64,000 bases of DNA from Streptomyces sp. H39-S7. GTDB taxonomy: Bacteria; Actinomycetota; Actinomycetes; Streptomycetales; Streptomycetaceae. Below the pieces are notes generated by a model. It made no database searches. It was not told the origin of the DNA and was given only the letters and a program-made list of their open reading frames with translations. Where the stretch lies: the NCBI RefSeq assembly GCF_027158205.1, contig NZ_JAPVLU010000044.1, forward strand, positions 1 to 64,000, in the 5' to 3' direction. This document shows positions 57,705 to 64,000 of this stretch, piece by piece. A program made the position numbers and the translations under genes. How positions within the stretch are numbered: position 1 is the stretch's first letter; each line of letters opens with the position of its first letter.

Positions 57705-58424
57705 TTGCCCACACCCGAACTCGATCTTCATCTCGACGGCTTCGAGGCCGCAGACCCACAGATCGATCGCGCATTCTGGATCACGATCGGGGTATGCCAG
57801 GACGAGTTGCTTCCCCTGGCCGAACATCACAGCCCCTCCGGAACGAACAGCTTCTACGTCCTGCACGACAGCGCGGCCACCTGGGGCCACCCCGGAGACC
57901 CGCAGATCGTTGCACTGCATCTGCAACGCGATGTGACGGCGAAGACGTTCACGTTCGAAGCCAAAACCCTGCCCCTGGCGCCGATGGCGCAATCCTGGCT
58001 CATTCACCGCGGCTGCCCCGCCAAGGCCGTCGACCTCAACCCCGACCTGGGCCCCGCTCCGGCAGACGAGGCGACACGGACCTTGGAGCGGCGACTCATG
58101 GGGGACGGAGACCACTTCGCGTACGGGTACTCCTACACCCGCGACGACCCGAACGACTGGGTCACCGTCGTAGCCCTGCGCGCGATGGATGAACGGACCC
58201 CCTCACCGTTCCGCGTCGTCGTCGAAGAAGTCGACACCCAAACCTGGACCCACACCCTGCGCGAGGGCGGCTTCGCCACCGTCGAGGACGCCGTCCAATG
58301 GTGCGACGAGCGGATCGCCGGCACCGCCGGGCCCCTCCCGCCCGTCCGCCCGAGCACGTCCTCCACCCGCCCTGCCGCGCACCCGATAGCCCCCGCTGCG
58401 CGTCCGCCCGGCCGCTCGCGTTGA
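57705..58424 (+). CDS. Hypothetical protein, 239 aa
   Basis: An alpha/beta protein (PELDLHLDGFEAADPQIDRA, FYVLHDSAATWGHPGDPQIV, HFAYGYSYTRDDPNDWVTVV) with an acidic C-terminal helix and a Pro-rich tail. The TTG start follows AAGGAGA. The family is not recognised. Downstream lies copy B of the 36-bp palindromic element. Confidence 0.6.
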   Translation: MPTPELDLHLDGFEAADPQIDRAFWITIGVCQDELLPLAEHHSPSGTNSFYVLHDSAATWGHPGDPQIVALHLQRDVTAKTFTFEAKTLPLAPMAQSWLIHRGCPAKAVDLNPDLGPAPADEATRTLERRLMGDGDHFAYGYSYTRDDPNDWVTVVALRAMDERTPSPFRVVVEEVDTQTWTHTLREGGFATVEDAVQWCDERIAGTAGPLPPVRPSTSSTRPAAHPIAPAARPPGRSR

Positions 58425-58449
58425 ACATCCGCACGGGTTGGCGCCGCGC

Positions 58450-58485
58450 AACATAGCCGATGATCGCCGGTTGGCCAAACCGGCG
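58450..58485. promoter_or_regulatory. 36-bp palindromic element, copy B
   Basis: AACATAGCC followed by GATGATCGCCGGTT, GGCCA and AACCGGCGATTGTC. Read leftward it gives TTGGCC-N17-TATGTT; read rightward TTGGCC-N17-GACTCT, a weaker promoter pointing at the gene starting at 58696. It could also act as the hairpin ending the preceding gene. Copies A and C share the whole core. Confidence 0.65.
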
Positions 58486-58695
58486 ATTGTCCGGACTCTT
58501 ATGCAGACGCCGGACAACAACTCCGGCGCGATTTCGCGCAATCCCTACGCCTGCACGGAGGTTTCTTCCGCATGCGCTCAACCGAACTGCTTCTTCTCGC
58601 AACCAAGTGGTCATGACGTAGCGGTTTTCCCGCTCGTCCGTCAGTTCCGTACCTCTGCAATCCGGGCGCCGACGCCCGCAGGATAGGAGTTCTCC

Positions 58696-59178
58696 TTGTC
58701 CGATGACCTATTCGACAGCACGCAGGATGTCGTGGGCGTACTCACCGACCAGATCGAAGCCCACTTCGACATGGACATCGAGCAGTTGAAGGCCGCGGTC
58801 GCCGTCCAGCCGACCACCAGCCCTGATGCCACCGAGGTCGTCAGGTGGCACGGCCTTCTCGTCGGCGCCCAGAAGGTTCTCGACCGCGCGGAGGACGACC
58901 TCCTCGCCGCGCTGGAAACGCAGCCCAGCGAGGTCGACGACCCCACGATGGGCCTCGCGCACCGCGTCAACGCAGCCGTCACCGCACGTGACGGGCGCGC
59001 CCTGGTCGTGCGCTGGCTCCTGGACCCGGAGGCCCCCGGCAAGCAGGACCCCGCCGCCCAACGTCTCGGCCGCCCCAACCGCGCCGGGCCGGCCGTGCAG
59101 ACCAGCGCCGCGCTCCGACCCGCGACCGCAACCGCAACCGCATCGCCGGCACGCACGGGGAAGGCAGCGCAGCGATGA
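58696..59178 (+). CDS. Hypothetical helical protein, 160 aa
   Basis: An acidic helical protein (TQDVVGVLTDQIEAHFDMDI, VVRWHGLLVGAQKVLDRAED, VNAAVTARDGRALVVRWLLD) with a basic Ala/Thr tail. A TTG start follows AGGAG. It resembles its downstream neighbours at 56979 and 59378 in the helical-core layout. Function is unknown. Confidence 0.6.
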   Translation: MSDDLFDSTQDVVGVLTDQIEAHFDMDIEQLKAAVAVQPTTSPDATEVVRWHGLLVGAQKVLDRAEDDLLAALETQPSEVDDPTMGLAHRVNAAVTARDGRALVVRWLLDPEAPGKQDPAAQRLGRPNRAGPAVQTSAALRPATATATASPARTGKAAQR

Positions 59179-59290
59179 GCGACAAGCTCACGCCCAGCAG
59201 CTCGCCGACCGCGACGGCTATCGGACCGCGCTTCGCGAGCGGCTGGGCGCCATGCCACCGCCCGGCCCGCAGCCCCGCCCCGCCCGCGTA
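59175..59290 (+). CDS. Tiny or frame-shifted ORF overlapping its neighbour
   Basis: An ATG overlaps the preceding stop as ATGA, but its own frame gives only 38 residues of low-complexity sequence. One base away, the frame ERQAHAQQLADRDGYRTALR reads like a protein. A base may be missing near 59184, or the region may not be coding. Low confidence. Confidence 0.25.
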
Positions 59291-59377
59291 ACACCGCCAC
59301 CCTGCCCCCGACCGTCGCCGCCCCGGCACCGCAGCGTGCCGGGGCGGCCACGGCGGGCCGATCGTGAAAGCCACCGA

Positions 59378-59788
59378 TTGCCCCACCCCACGTCCACCGA
59401 CATAGCCGGGCGGATCGAGGACCTGTACGGCGCTTCGCTGGCTGATCTCGGAGCCCGTGCCCAGGACCAGCCGCCCGGCATGCTCGCCGCCCTGCTCGCC
59501 ATGCACGACGACCTGGCCCTTGCCGAGCGCAGCATCACCTTCCACCGAGACCGCCTCGCCCAGCTCGTCCACCCCGAGCGGCAGATCGGCGGATACGAGG
59601 TCTCCCACGTCCTGGACTGCGCGCGCCGGCTCGCCGAAGCGGTCGCCGTCCGCGACGTCCAGACCAGCACAGCCTCCGCTGTTCTTCGAAGCCTCGCCCG
59701 CGTCACCACGCCCGCGCCGTCCCCGGCCGCGGCGTCTGTCGCACCCGCCGCACCCGTCCCGGCCGCAAGTACCGCCCGCAGCCGCTGA
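59378..59788 (+). CDS. Hypothetical helical protein, 136 aa
   Basis: The frame encodes TDIAGRIEDLYGASLADLGA, LAALLAMHDDLALAERSITF and VSHVLDCARRLAEAVAVRDV, a helical protein that resembles part of the 56979 protein. The TTG at 59378 follows GAAAG by seven bases. Coding-like sequence upstream in the same frame is not interrupted, so a longer start is possible. The tail is Ala/Pro-rich. Function is unknown. Confidence 0.5.
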   Translation: MPHPTSTDIAGRIEDLYGASLADLGARAQDQPPGMLAALLAMHDDLALAERSITFHRDRLAQLVHPERQIGGYEVSHVLDCARRLAEAVAVRDVQTSTASAVLRSLARVTTPAPSPAAASVAPAAPVPAASTARSR

Positions 59789-59834
59789 CCTTCGCGGCCA
59801 CCACCCCCCTGCTACCGATCCTGGAGTTCCTCCC

Positions 59835-60686
59835 TTGGCCCTTACCGGTCTGCCCACCGACACCGACGCTGACATCGCCCGGGTCGCCGAGGCACTCGCC
59901 ATGATCACTCCGCGCTGGAACGTGCGGATCCTGCTGGCCATCTCCGGCCGGGCGCTGCGCTATAGCGAGATCTCGGGCAAAGTGTCCTGGCTGAATGACA
60001 GCCAGCTCCATCCCAAACTGCGGGCCCTGTGCGACGCCGGCCTCCTCCAGCGCACCGAACACACCACACGGCACGTCACCTACGGCCACACCGAGCGCGG
60101 CGCTGCGCTGCTGTCGGTCCTGCCGATGATCGTCACCTGGGCCGAGGAACATCTGGAGACGGCAGAGCACCCGCTGCCCGCGATCGAGCAGATCGAGGAC
60201 AGCCTCACCCTGCTCACCCGCAAGCACGCCGCCGCGATCTTGTGGGTGCTGAAGTCCAACGACGGGGTCAGCGGCCAGGCGCTGGCCAAGATCATCATGC
60301 CCAGCAGCCACTGGACCAACATCTACCCGCCGCTACGGCAGCTCGTCAGCGACGGCCTGGTCACCGTCGGCGGTACCGGGCAGCCCTATCGGTTGTCCGT
60401 AGCGGGTGAGGGCCTGGGTCCCGTCTTCGGCGCCCTGTCCGCGTGGGCCGGCGGCCAGCCGCTCACGCAAGCGGCCCGCCACCCGCTCTGGGGACGCCGG
60501 CAGGCCGAACCCACAGCGTTGCAGTGGGTCAGCAACCCATCGCGGGTGCCCACCGCGCCGACATCACGGCCACCGACCCGGGGCAGCGAGACCTCACACC
60601 CGACGTGGCAGAACCGCGACCTCTTCTCCCACCCCGCAGCGGCCCGCCCGAACGCGGCACTCCCGGCGGGAGTGCCGCGCCGATGA
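59835..60686 (+). CDS. Regulator with two HxlR-type winged helices
   Basis: A 283-residue protein with two HxlR-like winged-helix domains. The first has AMITPRWNVRILLAISGRAL, then SEISGKVSWLNDSQLHPKLR and GLLQRTEHTTRHVTYGHTER. The second has LTRKHAAAILWVLKSNDGVS, then HWTNIYPPLRQLVSDGLVTV. HxlR proteins are usually single-domain dimers, so a fused pair may bind DNA as one chain. A TTG at 59835 follows GGAG. A Pro-rich tail of about 65 residues ends the protein. It overlaps the next regulator by ATGA. Likely regulates the adjacent MFS/ATP-grasp genes. Confidence 0.8.
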   Translation: MALTGLPTDTDADIARVAEALAMITPRWNVRILLAISGRALRYSEISGKVSWLNDSQLHPKLRALCDAGLLQRTEHTTRHVTYGHTERGAALLSVLPMIVTWAEEHLETAEHPLPAIEQIEDSLTLLTRKHAAAILWVLKSNDGVSGQALAKIIMPSSHWTNIYPPLRQLVSDGLVTVGGTGQPYRLSVAGEGLGPVFGALSAWAGGQPLTQAARHPLWGRRQAEPTALQWVSNPSRVPTAPTSRPPTRGSETSHPTWQNRDLFSHPAAARPNAALPAGVPRR

Positions 60687-61177
60687 CCGTCTTTTTCACC
60701 CCAACCGAAATCCGCAATGCCTTCGCCGCGCTCACTTCACCGGCTCTCATCCGCTTGATCACCGAAATCGACGACAACGGCCCGATCCCACCGCGCCGAC
60801 TGGCCGCCACCCTCCCCGACCTCTCCCCGCACCAACTGCGCCGAGCCACCGAAACGGCTCGCGCCATGGGCCTTTGCAGGATCGGCCCCGGTGTCGGACT
60901 GGAACTGACCCCCTCCGGCGCGGAACTGGCCGATATCTACGACGCGACCGCCCGATGGGCACGGCACAACAACTACCCGCGCACGGTCTGCGACTTCACC
61001 ACGCGCGTCCGGCACACCCTGCGCCTCCTGGTGCAAAGCTTGGTGGCCGGCACCGCCGAAAGCTCCCACCGCCAAGCGGCCGACGAGGACCTGGACCGCG
61101 TACGCGCCGTGCTGCACCAGCTGCTGCACTTCGAGGCGCAGAGCGCCGCGCACTTCGAGTCCGAGCCCGCCGCGTGA
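60683..61177 (+). CDS. Winged-helix regulator-like protein
   Basis: A 164-residue protein with RNAFAALTSPALIRLITEID, PPRRLAATLPDLSPHQLRRA and MGLCRIGPGVGLELTPSGAE, the pattern of a winged helix, followed by a helical dimerisation segment (DLDRVRAVLHQLLHFEAQSA). The ATG overlaps the preceding stop. It is coupled to the HxlR-like gene and the MFS gene (GTGA), so the three form one unit. Target genes are probably its neighbours. Confidence 0.7.
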   Translation: MTVFFTPTEIRNAFAALTSPALIRLITEIDDNGPIPPRRLAATLPDLSPHQLRRATETARAMGLCRIGPGVGLELTPSGAELADIYDATARWARHNNYPRTVCDFTTRVRHTLRLLVQSLVAGTAESSHRQAADEDLDRVRAVLHQLLHFEAQSAAHFESEPAA

Positions 61178-62406
61178 GCGGGGGCGTCACCCCGCGGCAC
61201 GCCCGGTATACCGTGGGATTGCTGGGCGGCGTCTACCTGCCGCGCACAGTGGAGGCCCTCGCCTCCGCCATGACCACGTACGGCATCCCGCTGCTGGTCC
61301 TGACTACCACCGGCTCCGCAGGGCTGACCGGTTTGGCGTTCGCCCTGGAGTGGGTGCCCAGGTTGGCGGCGTTCGGTTGGGCGGGGGTGATCGTCGACCG
61401 GCGTGGGGCATCGGTCGTCTTCTTCTTCGGCTCCCTCGGCCGTGCGCTGGTCCTCGCCGCCGGCGCGGTCCTTCTCCTTCTCCATCCGGACGGCACGGTG
61501 GCGGCCGTGTCGGTGATGGCGCTCGCGGCCACCACTGGTGCGCTCACCGAGTTCAGTTACATCGCGGCCGAGACCGCAGGCGCTGCCGCCAGCCGCCGGG
61601 CCGCAGCACGCGCCCACCGCGTCCAAGCCGCCCTGCTGGGAATCGACCAGACCGCAAACCTGGCCGGACCAGCCCTCGCAGCACTACTCCTGCTCACCGG
61701 CCCGCCCCAGATGCTCACCGTGATCACCGTGCTGTCGCTGCTCGCCGCCCTCCTCGCGCTGCGCACCCCTCCCTCGCCCGTCACCCCGGCCCGCGCGCCG
61801 AAGGGCGACAGCGCGGGGCTGCTCGCTGGATGGCGGACCATCCGCTCCCTGCCCGCGCTCGGGTGGCTGGTAGCCGGTCTGACGGTGTCCAACTTGGCTA
61901 CCGGGCTCTTGCAGGCCGCCAGCCCCGTGATCGTCGTCAACCACTTCGGACAGTCCACCACCGCCGTCGGCCTGCTCTGGTCAGCCGCCGCAGCGGCCAC
62001 CCTCCTGAGCGTCACCCTCTGCCGGTTCGCGATCGACCGCCTAGGTCTGTGGCCGGTCGGCGCGACCTGCGGCGCCTTGGCCTCGCTTGCCTGCCTCGCC
62101 GCAGCACAAGCCCCCGACTACCTCTCCTACCTGGTCCTGGTCGCCGTGCTCATGGCCGCGGAGGGCGGGCTGGCGGTGGTCCTGCGCACCCTGCGCTCCC
62201 GCCTGATCCCGCCGAACCGGTTCGGCAGCACCCTGTCGGCGACCATCCTCATCCTCCTGCTGCCCTTCCCCATCGCCGGGGTTATGACTGCGCTCACCCC
62301 GCCCGATGCCCTCGGCCCCGTCATCACCGCCTGCGCCGTCCTGCAGGCCCTCGGGCTGTTCCTCGCCTTCACCCGACTGCGCACCGATCCCGCCCTGCGC
62401 GCCTGA
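61174..62406 (+). CDS. MFS transporter
   Basis: A 410-residue major facilitator protein with about twelve helices. The first half includes VEALASAMTTYGIPLLVLTT and a loop WAGVIVDRRGASVVFFFGSL with the MFS D-R-R-G-type signature. The second half includes GWLVAGLTVSNLATGLLQAA and VGLLWSAAAAATLLSVTLCR. It likely exports a small molecule; its position between two winged-helix regulators and an ATP-grasp enzyme suggests efflux of that enzyme's product. The GTG overlaps the preceding stop. Confidence 0.85.
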   Translation: MSGGVTPRHARYTVGLLGGVYLPRTVEALASAMTTYGIPLLVLTTTGSAGLTGLAFALEWVPRLAAFGWAGVIVDRRGASVVFFFGSLGRALVLAAGAVLLLLHPDGTVAAVSVMALAATTGALTEFSYIAAETAGAAASRRAAARAHRVQAALLGIDQTANLAGPALAALLLLTGPPQMLTVITVLSLLAALLALRTPPSPVTPARAPKGDSAGLLAGWRTIRSLPALGWLVAGLTVSNLATGLLQAASPVIVVNHFGQSTTAVGLLWSAAAAATLLSVTLCRFAIDRLGLWPVGATCGALASLACLAAAQAPDYLSYLVLVAVLMAAEGGLAVVLRTLRSRLIPPNRFGSTLSATILILLLPFPIAGVMTALTPPDALGPVITACAVLQALGLFLAFTRLRTDPALRA

Positions 62407-62442
62407 CCCGTTGCTTTTCCCCAGCCTGTGGAGAACGCCCCC

Positions 62443-62749
62443 ATGCCCACTACCTGCCTTGCTCCATACCGTGCGCGCGGTCGCACCATCACCGAGCAGT
62501 TCCGCGCCTTCCACGCCCGGCACCCGCACGTGTACCGCGCGCTGGAGCGTAAGACCGCCCGCCCGCCAGCTCGCCACCGGCGCCACCCGCGTCGGCCTCA
62601 AAGACCTCTTCGAGGACCTGCGCCGACAACTCCCGCACGGCGTAGCCGGGCTGAACAACAACTTCACCGCGCTCTACGCCCGCCAGCTGATCGCAGCGCA
62701 CCCCCAGTGGGCCACCGCGTTCGAGCTGCGCCGCCGCCGCGCCGACTGA
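62443..62749 (+). pseudogene. Hypothetical phage/plasmid-type protein with a frame break
   Basis: The 5' frame encodes RTITEQFRAFHARHPHVYRA then LERKTAR. The continuation RQLATGATRVGLKDLFEDLR and LNNNFTALYARQLIAAHPQW lies in another frame after about 62562. Together they match a family of about 100-residue proteins of actinobacterial mobile elements with a HVYxALxxLAR core and an N-N-x-T-A-L-Y-A-R motif. GGAG precedes the ATG at 62443. A base error is possible. Confidence 0.6.
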
Positions 62750-62796
62750 CAACACCTCCCCTGTCCCGCCGTCCACCGATTCGGAGTACCCCCTTC

Positions 62797-64000
62797 TTGT
62801 CCCCTCGCCCTCTCGTGCTCGTCGTTTCTCCCGGCGATGAGACCTTTCGTTCCTACTGTCTGGAGCAGGTGGCCACCGCCTACGACGTCGTCCTACTGAC
62901 TGGCACCGAGCCGTCGTGGGAGAAGCCGTTCATCGTCGACCACGCCGTCACTGATCTCCACGACACCACAGCCCTGCGCGCCGCCGGTCGGGAGTTGGCA
63001 GCGCGTCACGAACTCGCCGGCGTCGTCACGTGGGATGAGTGGCACCTTGTCGGCACCGCCCGTCTTGCCCGTGCACTGGATCTGCCCTCGAGCTCGGTCG
63101 AGGTGATGCGGGGCTGCCGCAACAAGGCCACCGCGCGGACCCTGTTCGCCCGCCACAAGGTGCCCTCGGCCGCTGCCATGAAGGCCCGCACTCTGTTGGA
63201 GGCGGGCATGGCCACGATGATCGTCGGCTATCCCGCCGTCCTCAAGCCCACCGCGCTCGCCGGGAGCATCGGCGTGATCCGCATCGACCGCCCCGAAGAG
63301 CTACCCAGGGCCTTCGAGTTCGCCTCGGCCGGAGCCAGCCAGAGCCGCGAGGACACCGGTGTCCTGGTCGAGGAGTACCTCGACGGGCCGGAGGTCTCCG
63401 TCGAGTGCGTCACCCACCACGGGGCGACGACCGCCGTTGCGGTCACCCGCAAGCACCTTGGCCCCGCCCCGTATTTCGACGAGACCGGACACACCGTCGA
63501 GGCCGGCGACCCACTCCTCGCCCACGTCGGCCCGGTCGCCGCCGCCGCGATCAAAGCTCTGGGTATCACCGACGGCGTCCAGCACGTCGAGATGCGCCTG
63601 GTCGACGGTCGGCCCCGCCTGATCGAGGTCAACGCACGCATCGGCGGCGACATGATTGGCCACCTCGTCCACCTCGCCACCGGCATCGACCTGCCCAAGG
63701 CCGCAGCCGACCTCGCCTGCGGCCGTGCCCCCGACCTCACCCCCACACGGCGCGGGGCCGCGGGCATCCGCATGCTCTACCCGGACACCTCCGGCACCCT
63801 CACGGAGCGGCAGATCAACCAGCCGTTTGCCGCCCACACCCCGTGGCTGCGGCAGGTGCAGTGGGTCCGCCAGGTCGGCGACCCGCTCCTTCTACCGCCG
63901 GAGGGTGACCTGTTCACCGCCAGGGCCGGCTTCTACATCGTCACCGGCCGCGACACCACCCAGGTCAACGAGCGCCTCGACACCGCCGCCGACGAGATCA
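62797..64000 (+). CDS. ATP-grasp ligase, truncated by the window edge
   Basis: At least 401 residues are visible. An N-terminal Rossmann-like part (PLVLVVSPGDETFRSYCLEQ) precedes an ATP-grasp core: VGYPAVLKPTALAGSIGVIR with the nucleotide Lys, TGVLVEEYLDGPEVSVECVT, and EMRLVDGRPRLIEVNARIGG with the metal-binding Glu and Asn. This subclass ligates a carboxylate to an amine, often an amino acid, in dipeptide-like products or cofactors. The TTG at 62797 follows CGGAG. The neighbouring MFS gene and regulators suggest a small exported metabolite. The 3' end lies beyond 64000. Confidence 0.88.
   Translation, partial: MSPRPLVLVVSPGDETFRSYCLEQVATAYDVVLLTGTEPSWEKPFIVDHAVTDLHDTTALRAAGRELAARHELAGVVTWDEWHLVGTARLARALDLPSSSVEVMRGCRNKATARTLFARHKVPSAAAMKARTLLEAGMATMIVGYPAVLKPTALAGSIGVIRIDRPEELPRAFEFASAGASQSREDTGVLVEEYLDGPEVSVECVTHHGATTAVAVTRKHLGPAPYFDETGHTVEAGDPLLAHVGPVAAAAIKALGITDGVQHVEMRLVDGRPRLIEVNARIGGDMIGHLVHLATGIDLPKAAADLACGRAPDLTPTRRGAAGIRMLYPDTSGTLTERQINQPFAAHTPWLRQVQWVRQVGDPLLLPPEGDLFTARAGFYIVTGRDTTQVNERLDTAADEI

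Noticed and set aside
59175..59290. A real gene in the ATGA-overlapping frame
   Set aside because: Its 38-residue product is low-complexity; the natural-looking frame is one base away, so only a weak entry was made.
1..64000. tRNA, rRNA, riboswitch and CRISPR features
   Set aside because: No cloverleaf-like segment, no rRNA-like sequence and no regularly spaced repeats were noticed on either strand.

Overview
The window is very GC-rich actinobacterial DNA, almost certainly from Streptomyces or a close relative. The codon use, the many GTG/TTG starts, several DUF317 proteins (a family essentially confined to Streptomyces and relatives) and an SCO6880-type transfer protein all point that way. 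No tRNA, rRNA, CRISPR array or housekeeping gene was found, so this is accessory DNA: a large conjugative element (linear plasmid or integrative element) carrying further mobile elements.

Backbone. A divergent control region at about 54.42-54.93 kb splits the window. To its left, nearly every gene reads leftward in one dense array with ATGA/GTGA overlaps. This array runs through a type IV secretion-like set (NlpC/P60 wall hydrolase, VirB2-like subunit, membrane-anchored protein, VirB6-like channel protein, SCO6880-type protein, VirB4-like ATPase), then a ParB-like protein, a lipoprotein, a glycosyltransferase, a MoxR AAA+/VWA pair, an MFS exporter, a relaxase-like protein with a degenerate metal motif, DUF317 proteins, a VirD4-like coupling ATPase, a PP-loop protein, a C5 methyltransferase broken by an in-frame stop, and a DnaB-like protein. 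To the right of the control region, genes read rightward: a DPPY DNA methyltransferase, a DUF4913 protein, a RelE-like protein, several uncharacterised proteins, winged-helix regulators, an MFS transporter and an ATP-grasp ligase cut by the window edge. The control region is one 118-bp imperfect palindrome that can be read as two mirror-image promoters around a central operator.

Insertions. Between 23.73 and 38.89 kb the leftward array is interrupted by two Tn7-like elements inserted back to back in the 3' end of the glycosyltransferase gene. The right one (25954-38887, 12.9 kb) has TGT/ACA ends, a GGCGG target duplication and tnsA-tnsB-tnsC-tniQ. Its cargo is a lectin-like beta-propeller protein, a cold-shock protein, a terpene synthase flanked by two small related proteins, and a small hypothetical gene. 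The left one (23727-25948, 2.2 kb) has homologous ends but no tns genes and carries only a membrane Ser/Thr protein kinase. Removing both elements restores an in-frame, longer glycosyltransferase. A third small insertion (about 392 bp, one small membrane-protein gene) interrupts a decayed DUF317 gene near 10 kb.

Gene decay is visible: an in-frame stop in the C5 methyltransferase, frame breaks in tnsA, in one DUF317 gene and in two hypothetical genes, and a 14-G tract in the DnaB-like gene. Some of the single-base breaks could be assembly errors. Functions are inferred from motifs read by eye; no database search was run.
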